Source of the DNA: an uncultured Paracoccaceae bacterium
Lineage (GTDB): Bacteria > Pseudomonadota > Alphaproteobacteria > Rhodobacterales > Rhodobacteraceae
NCBI GenBank assembly: GCA_947487205.1
Contig: CANKVU010000007.1
Span: 1-64,000, forward strand
Reading direction: 5' to 3'
Length of the DNA stretch: 64,000 bases
Shown: piece by piece, positions 41,744 through 50,150 of the stretch
Layout of the letters: every line of letters starts with the position of its first letter
Numbering within the stretch: the stretch's first letter is position 1
The notes under the pieces: generated by a model
Databases searched by the model: none
What the model was told of the DNA's origin: nothing
What the model saw: only the letters and a program-made list of their open reading frames with translations
Position numbers and translations under genes: made by a program

Positions 41744-42640
41744 TCAGCCCCCGTCGGCGGCCGGGATCGCGCGCAGATAGGCGACGATGGCCTCGATATC
41801 CGCGTCGGGCAGGGTGCTCAGGTTTTCGATCACGCTGACCATGTTGCCCCCCGCGCTGTCGTAATCCGGCGTGAGCCCGGTGGTCAGATAGGCGGCGATG
41901 TCGCCGTCGGACCAGTCGAGCTGGCCGGGCGCGATACCCGGGATGCGCCCGTCGCCGTCGGGATTCTCCGCGCCCTGCAACCAGCGGTCGCGGTCCATTC
42001 CGCCCAGGGCCGTGCGCGGCGTGTGGCATTGCCCGCAATGGGCCAGCGCCTCCACCAGGTAGCGGCCGCGCGCGATCCCGGGATCGGCGGGGTCCTGCAG
42101 CACCCAGCCGCGCCCGGCATATATCCGCTTCCAGGCCCCGAGACCGCGGCGGATGTTGTACGGAAAGGACAGCTCGTTCGGCCGCGATGCGGCGTCCGAA
42201 CCGGGCAGGGTCCGCAGATGCGCCGCGATATCGACGAGATCCTGCAAGTCCGCATTCTCGTACGAGGTATAGGGCAGCGCGGGGTAGAGATGCGCGCCCC
42301 CCGCCGCCACCCCCCGCGCCATGGCCGAGACCAGCTCGGCGTCGGACCATTCGCCGATCCCCGCCGGGCCGGACGAGATGTTGGGGGCGTGGAACGTGCC
42401 GAACTGCGTCTCGAAGGCCTGACCGCCCGCGAGGACGGGATCGCCCTCGCCCTCCTCGGCGTCCGGCGCGACGTGGCACGAGGCGCAGCCCGCGACGGTG
42501 AACAGATCGCCGCCCCGTGCGGCATCGCCGGTCATCCCCCGGATCGCCGCCGCCTCGATCGGCTGCGGCCGCGTCAGCCACCAGGCCGCACCGCACCCCG
42601 CCGCGGCAAGCACGGCGAGGGACAGGAGCAGCCCGCGCAT
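41744..42640 (-). CDS. Diheme c-type cytochrome
   Basis: 298 residues. N-terminal hydrophobic anchor or signal (MRGLLLSLAVLAAAGCGAAWWL), then two cytochrome c domains with haem motifs CASCH (52-56) and CGQCH (about 203-207). Conserved FHAPNISSGPAGIGEWSDAELVSAM and LRTLPG resemble diheme cytochromes that serve periplasmic dehydrogenases. Met ligands are plausible but not certain. Start ATG 42640 overlaps the stop of the cytochrome c' gene as TGATG, so the two are cotranslated and probably exchange electrons. Confidence 0.88.
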   Translation of the reverse strand: MRGLLLSLAVLAAAGCGAAWWLTRPQPIEAAAIRGMTGDAARGGDLFTVAGCASCHVAPDAEEGEGDPVLAGGQAFETQFGTFHAPNISSGPAGIGEWSDAELVSAMARGVAAGGAHLYPALPYTSYENADLQDLVDIAAHLRTLPGSDAASRPNELSFPYNIRRGLGAWKRIYAGRGWVLQDPADPGIARGRYLVEALAHCGQCHTPRTALGGMDRDRWLQGAENPDGDGRIPGIAPGQLDWSDGDIAAYLTTGLTPDYDSAGGNMVSVIENLSTLPDADIEAIVAYLRAIPAADGG

Positions 42641-43104
42641 CAATCGTCGGACATGCGGTAATCGTCGTGGCAGCCGCCGCAGGACTGGCCGAGCGCACGC
42701 ATTTCGGCGCCGATCGCCTCCTGGCCGTCGCCGGCGACGCCCTGCATCGTCAGGGCCGCCTCGTGCAGGTCCCCGAACGCCGAGCGGAAATCGTCCATGT
42801 TCTCCCAGATGGCGGGCAAGGCGCGCGACGCCTCGACCTCGTCGGAGGAGGTGCCCTCGGGCCAGTATCCGTCCTGGTTCAGGTCCGACAGGATCACCAG
42901 CCGGTCCGCCGCGGCCTGGGCCATCGCGGCATCGTACGCGACCTCGCCCTTGGCCATCGCGCCGAGGGTCGAGAGGTTGAAGGAGAAGTTCTCCATGATC
43001 CCGTGGCGCGCCTCCACCGAGGCGGGCGTGTCGTCACCCTCCTGGGCGAGGGCCGCGGTCGCCGCGACGGCGGCCAGGGACACGGCGGCAAGACATCGTT
43101 TCAT
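42640..43104 (-). CDS. Cytochrome c' family protein
   Basis: 154 residues: signal peptide (MKRCLAAVSLAAVAATAALAQ), four-helix bundle, single C-terminal haem motif CGGCH (about 143-147) as expected for class II cytochromes (c'/c556). FNLSTLGAMAKGEVAYDAAMAQ marks helix A. Cytochrome c' binds NO and CO; c556 is a six-coordinate electron carrier, and sequence alone does not separate them. Start after GAGGAGCCCCC. First gene of a two-gene unit with the diheme cytochrome. Confidence 0.88.
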   Translation of the reverse strand: MKRCLAAVSLAAVAATAALAQEGDDTPASVEARHGIMENFSFNLSTLGAMAKGEVAYDAAMAQAAADRLVILSDLNQDGYWPEGTSSDEVEASRALPAIWENMDDFRSAFGDLHEAALTMQGVAGDGQEAIGAEMRALGQSCGGCHDDYRMSDD

Positions 43105-43173
43105 GGGGGCTCCTCGTGGCTGCCATGGCGGGATGCAAGCATTCCCGCGCCGCAATCCCAAATCACGCCCGCG

Positions 43174-43722
43174 TTATTCCGGCCGGACGACCTGGCCGAT
43201 GAAGGGCAGGTTGCGGTCGCGCTGCGCGTAGTCGATGCCGTAGCCCACCACGAAGGCGTCCGGGATCTCGAACCCGACCCAGGTGGCGCGGATGTCCACC
43301 TCCCGGCGCGAGGGCTTGTCGAGGAGCGCGATCGTCTCGAGCCGTGCCGGGGCGCGGGCGCGCAGCAGCTTCAGGACGTGGTGCAGCGTGTGGCCGGTAT
43401 CGACGATGTCCTCGACCACCAGCACGTCGCGCCCGCCGATCCCGCTCGACAGGTCCTTGAGGATACGGACCTCGCGGCTCGACTGCATGGCGTTGCCGTA
43501 CGAGGACGCCTCGAGGAAATCGACCTCGACGACCAGGTCCAGCGCGCGGACCAGATCGGCGATGAAGATGAACGACCCGCGCAGCAGGCCCACGACGACG
43601 AGCTGGCGCGTGCCCGCGAAATGCGCCTCGATCTCGCGGGCGAGGACGCCGATCCGCTCGGCGATGGCCTCGGCCGGGATCATTTCGTCGATCCGGTACG
43701 GCCCCGCGTCACGTCCACCCAT
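43174..43722 (-). CDS. hpt: Hypoxanthine phosphoribosyltransferase
   Basis: Salvages hypoxanthine (and guanine) with PRPP. 182 residues: [35 protein letters not shown] loop [14 protein letters not shown] (about 104-117) and C-terminal [23 protein letters not shown]. Start ATG 43722 follows AAGGGCAGGCAC; an upstream extension overlaps the divergent ratA-like gene on the other strand and is not real. 66 bp separate the two divergent starts. Confidence 0.93.
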   Translation of the reverse strand: MGGRDAGPYRIDEMIPAEAIAERIGVLAREIEAHFAGTRQLVVVGLLRGSFIFIADLVRALDLVVEVDFLEASSYGNAMQSSREVRILKDLSSGIGGRDVLVVEDIVDTGHTLHHVLKLLRARAPARLETIALLDKPSRREVDIRATWVGFEIPDAFVVGYGIDYAQRDRNLPFIGQVVRPE

Positions 43723-43788
43723 GTGCCTGCCCTTGATTTCGGCCCCACTTGGGTCGAAATTCCCTTGGGACCCGACCGCAGGACAGAT

Positions 43789-44235
43789 ATGCCGAAGCAT
43801 CATGAGACCCGCAAGCTGCCCTATTCCGCCCAGCAGATGTTCGATCTGGTGGCGGATGTCGGGGATTATCCGAATTTCATCCCGTGGATCTCCGCGGCCC
43901 GCGTCACCTCCCGAAGGGAGACCGAGACGGGCGAGATCCTGCAGGCGGATCTCGTGATCTCGTTCAAGGTGTTCCGGGAGCGATTCTCGAGCCGCGTCAC
44001 CCTCGACCGGGAGGACATGCGGATCGACACGGAATACCTCAACGGCCCCTTCCGCCACATGAACTCCACCTGGCGCTTCCGCGATGCCGAGGGGGGCGGT
44101 TGCGAGATCGATTTCCACGTCGATTTCGAGTTCCGCAGCCGTATCCTCGGCTCGGCGGCGCAGATGTTCTTCAACGACGCCATGCAGCGCATCGTCCGCG
44201 CCTTCGAGCGCCGCGCCAAGGAACGCTACGGCTGA
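43789..44235 (+). CDS. RatA/Coq10 family START-domain protein
   Basis: 148 residues: [30 protein letters not shown], then a helix-grip START fold ending [16 protein letters not shown]. Annotated in databases as ribosome association toxin RatA, but mitochondrial and bacterial relatives bind ubiquinone (Coq10). There is no antitoxin-like partner gene next to it, so a quinone-related housekeeping role is more likely. Start ATG 43789, with GGACAG upstream. Confidence 0.88.
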   Translation: MPKHHETRKLPYSAQQMFDLVADVGDYPNFIPWISAARVTSRRETETGEILQADLVISFKVFRERFSSRVTLDREDMRIDTEYLNGPFRHMNSTWRFRDAEGGGCEIDFHVDFEFRSRILGSAAQMFFNDAMQRIVRAFERRAKERYG

Positions 44236-44301
44236 GCGGGGTGGGCGGCTCTGCCCGATAATTAATCGGAGCGGCGCCCGGATTCCGGGCGGTTTCCGAA
44301 C

Positions 44302-44790
44302 TCAGCCGCTCGGCGCGTCGCCGACCGCCTGGCGCAGGAGCGCCAGCGCATGCGCGACGCTCGCCTGCCGCACGGCGGCGCGGCCGCGGGCGCCGAACTC
44401 CACCGTCTCGACCAGGGTGGGCCCGCCGCGGCGCGCGACGGCGAAGCAGACGCGGCCCTCGGGCTTGGCCGCCGTGCCGCCGCCCGGGCCGGCGATGCCG
44501 GTCACGGCGACGCCGAACGTGGCACTCGACCGGGCGATCGCCCCGTCGGCCATGGCCCGCGCCACGGGCTCGCTGACGGCGCCGTGGCGGTCGATCAGCG
44601 CCGGGTCGACGCCCAGCGCCTCGATCTTGGCGGCGTTCGAATAGGTCACGAAGCCGCGGTCGAAGACGTCCGAGGCGCCGGCCGGATCCGTCAGCGCCGC
44701 CGCGACCAGGCCGGCGGTGCAGCTTTCGGCGGTGGCCAGTGTCGCGCCGGCGGCGCGCGCGGCGGCCAGAAGCTCCGCCGCCGCGCTCAT
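44302..44790 (-). CDS. CinA C-terminal domain protein (nicotinamide-nucleotide amidase)
   Basis: 162 residues, a stand-alone CinA C-terminal domain (PncC type) that deamidates NMN to NaMN in pyridine nucleotide recycling. Motifs: LATAESCTAGLVAAALTDPAGAS (catalytic Ser/Thr region), GFVTYSNAAKIEALGV, GVAVTGIAGPGGGTAAKPEGRVCFAVA. Start ATG 44790 overlaps the pgpA stop as ATGA. Third gene of ispDF-pgpA-cinA. Confidence 0.92.
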   Translation of the reverse strand: MSAAAELLAAARAAGATLATAESCTAGLVAAALTDPAGASDVFDRGFVTYSNAAKIEALGVDPALIDRHGAVSEPVARAMADGAIARSSATFGVAVTGIAGPGGGTAAKPEGRVCFAVARRGGPTLVETVEFGARGRAAVRQASVAHALALLRQAVGDAPSG

Positions 44791-45275
44791 GTCAACACCC
44801 CGTGGGCGATGGCGGCGAGGACGATCACGCCGATGGCGGCGAAGGCCCCGGCCACGATGTCGTCGAGCATCACGCCCGCCGCGTCGCCCCGGGCATCGAC
44901 CCAGCCCACCGGCCCCGGCTTCCAGATGTCGAAGAGCCGGAACAGCGCGAAGGCCGCGATCCATCCCGGCCACAGGGCGCCGATCCCCACCCCCACATGC
45001 GCCGCCCCGAGCGACAGCGGCATCAGCGCCAGCCATTGCCCGGCGACCTCGTCGATCACGATCTCGCCGGGATCGGGGTCGCCCATGCGCCGGGTCTCGA
45101 TCCGCGTGGCCCAGAACCCCGCGGCGAGCGCGATCGCGATGGCCACGACGCAGAGCAGCGGCCCGCCCGTCACGTGCAGCGCGAAGAAGGCGGGCAGGGC
45201 GGCCAGCGACCCCCAGGTGCCCGGACCGGGCTTGAGCAGCCCGAAGAAGAAGAAGGTGGCGATGACGCGGCTCAT
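44787..45275 (-). CDS. pgpA: Phosphatidylglycerophosphatase A
   Basis: Dephosphorylates phosphatidylglycerol phosphate in phospholipid synthesis at the inner membrane. 162 residues, four hydrophobic segments, with the signatures [16 protein letters not shown] (about 8-23), [15 protein letters not shown] and [16 protein letters not shown] and [11 protein letters not shown]. Overlaps ispDF by ATGA at its start and cinA by ATGA at its end. Confidence 0.93.
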   Translation of the reverse strand: MSRVIATFFFFGLLKPGPGTWGSLAALPAFFALHVTGGPLLCVVAIAIALAAGFWATRIETRRMGDPDPGEIVIDEVAGQWLALMPLSLGAAHVGVGIGALWPGWIAAFALFRLFDIWKPGPVGWVDARGDAAGVMLDDIVAGAFAAIGVIVLAAIAHGVLT

Positions 45276-46426
45276 GCCTTCACCAATGCGACGGTTGCCA
45301 TTGCGGCGATCCCCTCTTCCCGTCCGGCGAAGCCCAGCCGTTCGGAGGTGGTGGCCTTGACGGACACCCTGTCCCCGGCAATCCCCAGGATCGCGGCCAG
45401 TTCCGCGATCATGCGCTCCGCATGGGGCCCGATCTTGGGCCGTTCGCAGATCAGCGTCAGGTCGACGTTCGAGACCTCGAAGCCCCGCTCCCGCGCGCGG
45501 CGGCCCGCATGGAGGAGGAATACCTTCGACGCCGCGCCCTTCCAGCGCGGGTCGGTCGGGGGGAAATGGCGCCCGATATCGCCGTCCGCCAGCGCCCCGA
45601 AGATCGCGTCCGTGACCGCGTGCATGCCCACGTCGGCATCCGAATGCCCGACGAGGCCGCGCGCATGGGGAATCGTCACGCCGCACAGCGTGACATGCCC
45701 GCCGGGCCCGAAGGCGTGGACGTCGAAGCCGTTGCCGATGCGGATGTCCATCCGGTCCTCCAGAAGTGCCTCGGCCCGGGCGAAGTCGCCGGGGCCGGTG
45801 ATCTTGAGGTTCCTTTCATCGCCCTCGACGATCCGGACGTCCAGACCGGCCGCGCGCGCCACCGCCACGTCGTCGGCCGCGCCCGGCGCGGCGGCAAGGT
45901 GGGCGCTGCGGATCGCGTCGTAGGAGAAGCCCTGCGGGGTCTGCGCCCGCCAGAGCGCCTGCCGGTCGCGGGTGCCGCCCACATAGCCCGCCTCGGTCCC
46001 CACCCACAGCGCGTCGACCACGGGCAGCGCGGGCGCGGCGCCCGCGGAGGTGGCGAGTGCGTCGATCACGCGGCCGATCACGTCGGCGCCGACCAGGGGG
46101 CGGGCCACGTCGTGGATCAACACCTTGTCGATGCCGCGCCCCGCCAGCCCGTCGAGCCCGGCGCGCACCGATTCCGATCGGGTCGCCCCGCCCGGGACCA
46201 CGATCACGTCCGGATGCGCCTCCCATCCCGGCGCCATGTCCATGTCGCCGGGGTTGAGCACCAGCGCCACGAGGCCGATGCGCGGATGCTCGCGAAACGC
46301 CGCGATCGCGTGGGCGGCCACGGTCCGCCCGCCCAGCATCCGCCATTGCTTCGGCAGGCCGCCCCCGGCGCGCAAGCCCCGGCCAGCCGCGACGATCACC
46401 GCGGCGATGGATGTGGTATCGCTCAT
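45272..46426 (-). CDS. ispDF: Bifunctional MEP cytidylyltransferase / MECDP synthase
   Basis: Catalyses two non-consecutive steps of the MEP isoprenoid pathway. 384 residues. IspD half (about 1-225): [59 protein letters not shown]. IspF half (about 227-384): [14 protein letters not shown] (metal ligands), [56 protein letters not shown]. The fusion is normal in alphaproteobacteria. Start [10 protein letters not shown] chosen after GGGGACGGCA. First gene of a three-gene operon with 4-base overlaps. Confidence 0.95.
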   Translation of the reverse strand: MSDTTSIAAVIVAAGRGLRAGGGLPKQWRMLGGRTVAAHAIAAFREHPRIGLVALVLNPGDMDMAPGWEAHPDVIVVPGGATRSESVRAGLDGLAGRGIDKVLIHDVARPLVGADVIGRVIDALATSAGAAPALPVVDALWVGTEAGYVGGTRDRQALWRAQTPQGFSYDAIRSAHLAAAPGAADDVAVARAAGLDVRIVEGDERNLKITGPGDFARAEALLEDRMDIRIGNGFDVHAFGPGGHVTLCGVTIPHARGLVGHSDADVGMHAVTDAIFGALADGDIGRHFPPTDPRWKGAASKVFLLHAGRRARERGFEVSNVDLTLICERPKIGPHAERMIAELAAILGIAGDRVSVKATTSERLGFAGREEGIAAMATVALVKA

Positions 46427-46550
46427 TGCCGTCCCCGTACCCGAGGCGGACATTCGCGCGTTTTTCGGTGGGATGAAACTGGCGAGTGCGGCGGCGCTGC
46501 CTTAGATTTGTGCAGGTCGTGTTTCGGGCGCGATTTTCGCCCGCTCCGGT

Positions 46551-46579
46551 TTGCCTGTCCCGCTGCGGGGCGGTATCTG
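46551..46579 (+). promoter_or_regulatory. Candidate promoter of the dusB-ntrBC operon
   Basis: TTGCCT (46551-46556), 17-base spacer, TATCTG (46574-46579), 37 bases before the dusB start. The spacer itself contains CCCGC-TG-CGGGG. It is a candidate only. Confidence 0.35.
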
Positions 46580-46615
46580 CTTGGGCAAACGCCCATCGTT
46601 TAGGCAACCCATTCC

Positions 46616-47593
46616 GTGACCTCCGCCCTCGCCGACCTCGACCTGACGCCCCCGGTGTTCCTCGCCCCGATGGCCGGAATCACCGATCTTCCGTTCCGCG
46701 ACATCGTCTCGGGATTCGGCGCCGGCCTCGTGGTGAGCGAGATGGTGGCGAGCCAGGAGATGGTGCAGGGCAAGCCCGGCGTGCGCGAGCGCGCCCGGCT
46801 GGGGATCGGGCGGGCCCGCTCGGCGGTGCAGATCGCGGGCCGGGAGGCGCATTGGATGGCCGAGGCCGCGCGCCGGGTCGAAGGCGCCGGGGCGCGGATC
46901 GTCGACATCAACATGGGCTGCCCGGCCAAGAAGGTGGTCAACGGCCTGTCGGGCTCGGCGCTGATGCGAGATCCCGACCATGCCCTGTCGCTGATCGAGG
47001 CGGTGGCCGGGGCGGTGTCGATCCCGGTCACGCTCAAGATGCGGCTCGGCTGGGACGCGGACCTGCTGACCGCGCCTGCCATCGCGCGCCGCGCCGAGGC
47101 GGCGGGCGTGCGGATGATCACCGTGCATGGCCGCACCCGGTGCCAGTTCTACACGGGTCGCGCCGATTGGCGGGCCATCGGCGAGGTGGTGCGGGCGGTG
47201 TCGGTCCCGGTGATCGCGAACGGCGACATCTGTTCGGCGCGCGATGCCCGGGCCGCGCTCGCGGCCTCCGGCGCGGCGGGCGTGATGATCGGGCGGGGCG
47301 TTCAGGGCCGTCCCTGGCTGCTGCGGCAGGTCGCGGCCGAACTGGCGGGCCGGCCGGTGCCGGCGGCCCCCGCGGGCGAGGCGCTGATCGACCTGGTCGC
47401 GGGCCACGTGGATGCCGCGATGCGGTTCTACGGGCGGGACCTGGGCGGCCGGATCGTGCGCAAGCATCTGGGGTGGTATGTCGACCGGGTGGCGCCGGGC
47501 TCGCCGCATCGCCGCCCGCTCCTGACCGCCGAGGACCCCGCGCGGGTCCGCGCGCTCCTGGCCCTGGCGGTCGCGGACCGGGCCGCGGCATGA
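46616..47593 (+). CDS. dusB: tRNA dihydrouridine synthase (NifR3)
   Basis: FMN-dependent reduction of uridines in tRNA D loops. 325 residues: PPVFLAPMAGITDLPFRDIV, ARIVDINMGCPAKKVVNGLSGSALM (catalytic Cys), VTLKMRLGWD, MITVHGRTRCQFYTGRADW, VIANGDICS and GVMIGRGVQGRPWLL. Start is GTG 46616; no ATG fits. Known as nifR3 in Rhodobacter capsulatus, where it leads the ntrB-ntrC operon, as here; the stop overlaps the ntrB ATG (ATGA). Confidence 0.93.
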   Translation: MTSALADLDLTPPVFLAPMAGITDLPFRDIVSGFGAGLVVSEMVASQEMVQGKPGVRERARLGIGRARSAVQIAGREAHWMAEAARRVEGAGARIVDINMGCPAKKVVNGLSGSALMRDPDHALSLIEAVAGAVSIPVTLKMRLGWDADLLTAPAIARRAEAAGVRMITVHGRTRCQFYTGRADWRAIGEVVRAVSVPVIANGDICSARDARAALAASGAAGVMIGRGVQGRPWLLRQVAAELAGRPVPAAPAGEALIDLVAGHVDAAMRFYGRDLGGRIVRKHLGWYVDRVAPGSPHRRPLLTAEDPARVRALLALAVADRAAA

Positions 47594-48663
47594 GCTTTCC
47601 CGAGCATCTCTGGGCCTCCCTGCCGCTGCCGGCGATCCTGCTCGACCCGGGCGACGCGATCTCGGAGGTGAACTCGGCGGCCGAGGATTTCCTGATGACC
47701 TCGGCGCGCTCGCTGCGCGGGCGGCCGTTCTTCCAAAGGGTCCGCATCGACGCGCCCCTCGACGACGCGTTCCAGCGGGTGCGGGCCAACCGCGCGCCGC
47801 TGTTCATCAACATCGTCGACGTGAGATCGGGCGATCGCCCGCCCGAGCCCTGCAACATCCAGATCGCGCCGATGACGGCGATGCCGGGCTTCCTCCTGTG
47901 CCTGATGACGCCGCGCCAGCTGGCCGGGCGGCTGCACCAGGCCGGGGCGGCGCGGTCCTCGGCCCGGTCCGCGATCGGCATGGCCGAGATGCTGGCGCAC
48001 GAGATCAAGAACCCGCTCGCCGGGATCACCGGGGCAGCGCAGCTTCTGTCGATGAACCTCGATGCCGAGGACCGCGAGCTGACCGACCTGATCGTCGCCG
48101 AATCCCGGCGCATCGTGGCCCTGGTCGACCAGGTCGAGCAATTCGGCAACCTGCGGCCGCCGGCGCGGGCGGCCGTGAACCTACACGACCTGCTCGACCG
48201 CACCCGCCGAAGCGCGGCGCTGGGCTTTGCCGCGCATATGCGGATCAAGGACGAATACGACCCCTCGCTGCCGCCCGCCCATGTCGATGCCGACCAGATG
48301 CAGCAGGTGTTCCAGAACCTGCTGAAGAACGCCGCCGAGGCCGCGCCGGCCTCGGGCGGCACGATCAAGGTGCGGACCTTCTACGACCACGCGCTCCGGG
48401 TCCGCCGGCGGGACGGCACGGGATCGGCCGTTCCCCTCCAGGTGGAGATCGTCGATGACGGGCCGGGATTGCCGCCGGATATCGGCGAGGCGGCCTTCGA
48501 CCCCTTCGTCTCGGGGCGCGAGAACGGGACCGGGCTCGGCCTCGCGCTCGTCTCCAAGATCGTGAGCGAGCATGGCGGGCTGATCGGGGTCGAGAGCCGG
48601 CCCGGGCGCACCGTGTTCCGCGTCTCCCTGCCCGTTGCCCCAGACCCATCCGAACCGGAGTGA
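47590..48663 (+). CDS. ntrB: Nitrogen sensor histidine kinase NtrB
   Basis: 357 residues. N-terminal PAS domain (about 10-115: [23 protein letters not shown]), H-box [20 protein letters not shown] with His137, N-box [15 protein letters not shown]-boxes [10 protein letters not shown] and [18 protein letters not shown]. Soluble, expected to be controlled by PII protein GlnB and to phosphorylate NtrC. Overlaps dusB by 4 bases and ends 4 bases before ntrC. Confidence 0.95.
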   Translation: MSFPEHLWASLPLPAILLDPGDAISEVNSAAEDFLMTSARSLRGRPFFQRVRIDAPLDDAFQRVRANRAPLFINIVDVRSGDRPPEPCNIQIAPMTAMPGFLLCLMTPRQLAGRLHQAGAARSSARSAIGMAEMLAHEIKNPLAGITGAAQLLSMNLDAEDRELTDLIVAESRRIVALVDQVEQFGNLRPPARAAVNLHDLLDRTRRSAALGFAAHMRIKDEYDPSLPPAHVDADQMQQVFQNLLKNAAEAAPASGGTIKVRTFYDHALRVRRRDGTGSAVPLQVEIVDDGPGLPPDIGEAAFDPFVSGRENGTGLGLALVSKIVSEHGGLIGVESRPGRTVFRVSLPVAPDPSEPE

Positions 48664-48667
48664 TCCC

Positions 48668-50038
48668 ATGGACGGCACCGTTCTCGTCGCCGACGACGAC
48701 CGCACGATCCGCACCGTTCTGACCCAGGCGCTGACCCGCGCGGGCTGCAAGGTGCATGCCACCGCCTCGATGGTGACGCTGATGCGCTGGGTCGACGAGG
48801 GCAAGGGCGACCTGGTCATCTCCGACGTGATCATGCCCGACGGCAACGGGCTCGAGGCGCTGCCCGAGATCGGGCAGCGACGCCCCGGCATGCCGGTGAT
48901 CGTGATCTCGGCCCAGAACACCATCATGACGGCGATCCAGGCGGCGGAGAAGGACGCCTTCGACTACCTGCCCAAGCCCTTCGACCTGCCGGACCTGATG
49001 AAGCGCGCCGCCCGCGCGCTCGAGGCGCCGCGCCGCACCGCCCCCCCGCCCGAGCGCGAGACCCCGCGCGGGGCGCAGAGCGACCTGCCGCTGGTCGGAC
49101 GGACGCCGGCGATGCAGGAACTCTACCGCCTGGTGGCGCGGGTGATGAACACCGACCTCGCCGTGCTGATCGTGGGCGAGTCGGGCACCGGCAAGTCGCT
49201 GGTGGCCCGCGCGGTGCACGATTTCTCGGACCGGCGGTCGATGCCGCTCGTGGTGGCGGGGGCGAGCGACCTGGCCGCACCGGACGGGCCGGGCACGATC
49301 CTCGCCCGGGCGCGCGGCGGCACGATCCTGTTCGACGAGGTCGGCGACCTCGATCCCGAGGCCCAGGCCCGGATCGTGCGGATGCTCGACACGCTTGGCG
49401 AGGACGCGCCGCGGATCATGGCCATCAGCCAGAGCGACCTGGCCCGCAAGATGGAGGAGGGGACGTTCCGCTCGGACCTCTTCTACCGCCTCTCCGGCGT
49501 CACCCTGTCGGTGCCCTCGTTGCGCGAACGGGTGGAGGACATCCCCCTTCTGGCCGAGCATTTCATGCTCCGGGCCGAGCGCGACGGGCTGGCGCCCCGG
49601 ATCTTCTCGGACGATGCCATGACGCTCGTGCGGCGCTATTCCTGGCCCGGCAATGTCCGCCAGCTCGAGAACACGGTGCGCCGCCTGATGCTGACCGGCG
49701 GAGAGGGGGAGATCAGCCGCGACGAGGCCGAGGCGATCCTGGGCAGCCAGCCCGCGATGGAGCCGTTGCGCAACGGCGGCAACGGCGACCGGCTGACCGC
49801 CTCCGTGGCGCGCCACCTGCGGCGGTATTTCGACCTCCACGGGAACGTGCTGCCGCCGCCCGGCCTCTATCAGCGGATCCTGCGGGAGGTGGAGACCCCG
49901 CTGATCGAGATCGCGCTGGACGCCACCGGCGGCAACCAGGCGAAATGCGCCGACCTGTTGGGAATCAACCGAAATACGCTCAGGAAGAAAATCACCGATC
50001 TCGATATTCGCGTGACACGACGGCGCAAGTTGATGTAA
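48668..50038 (+). CDS. ntrC: Nitrogen response regulator NtrC lacking the GAFTGA motif
   Basis: 456 residues: receiver with acceptor Asp53 ([11 protein letters not shown]), AAA+ domain with Walker A GESGTGKS (about 170-177), Walker [13 protein letters not shown] and the [15 protein letters not shown] region, and C-terminal Fis-type HTH ([27 protein letters not shown]). Between the two Walker motifs, where activators of sigma-54 carry GAFTGA, the sequence runs [21 protein letters not shown]. This deletion is known from Rhodobacter capsulatus NtrC, which activates the sigma-70 form of RNA polymerase. The start chosen is the ATG at 48668 with CGGAGTGATCCC in front. Confidence 0.95.
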   Translation: MDGTVLVADDDRTIRTVLTQALTRAGCKVHATASMVTLMRWVDEGKGDLVISDVIMPDGNGLEALPEIGQRRPGMPVIVISAQNTIMTAIQAAEKDAFDYLPKPFDLPDLMKRAARALEAPRRTAPPPERETPRGAQSDLPLVGRTPAMQELYRLVARVMNTDLAVLIVGESGTGKSLVARAVHDFSDRRSMPLVVAGASDLAAPDGPGTILARARGGTILFDEVGDLDPEAQARIVRMLDTLGEDAPRIMAISQSDLARKMEEGTFRSDLFYRLSGVTLSVPSLRERVEDIPLLAEHFMLRAERDGLAPRIFSDDAMTLVRRYSWPGNVRQLENTVRRLMLTGGEGEISRDEAEAILGSQPAMEPLRNGGNGDRLTASVARHLRRYFDLHGNVLPPPGLYQRILREVETPLIEIALDATGGNQAKCADLLGINRNTLRKKITDLDIRVTRRRKLM

Positions 50039-50150
50039 TGCTGCAACAGAAGCGTGGCCGCGGGGCATGAAGATCCCGATCGCGATCAACCACGCCTGAG
50101 CGGTAATCGGCGCGGACAATGTCCCTGCCACACATCATCGGGGGCCGTCC

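Noticed and set aside
43174-44118. N-terminally extended hpt overlapping the RatA-like gene
   Set aside because: The extension has no similarity to the family and is antisense to a well-supported gene.
43789-44235. Toxin-antitoxin system based on the RatA name
   Set aside because: No antitoxin-like partner (RatB type) is adjacent, and the START domain fits Coq10-like quinone binding.
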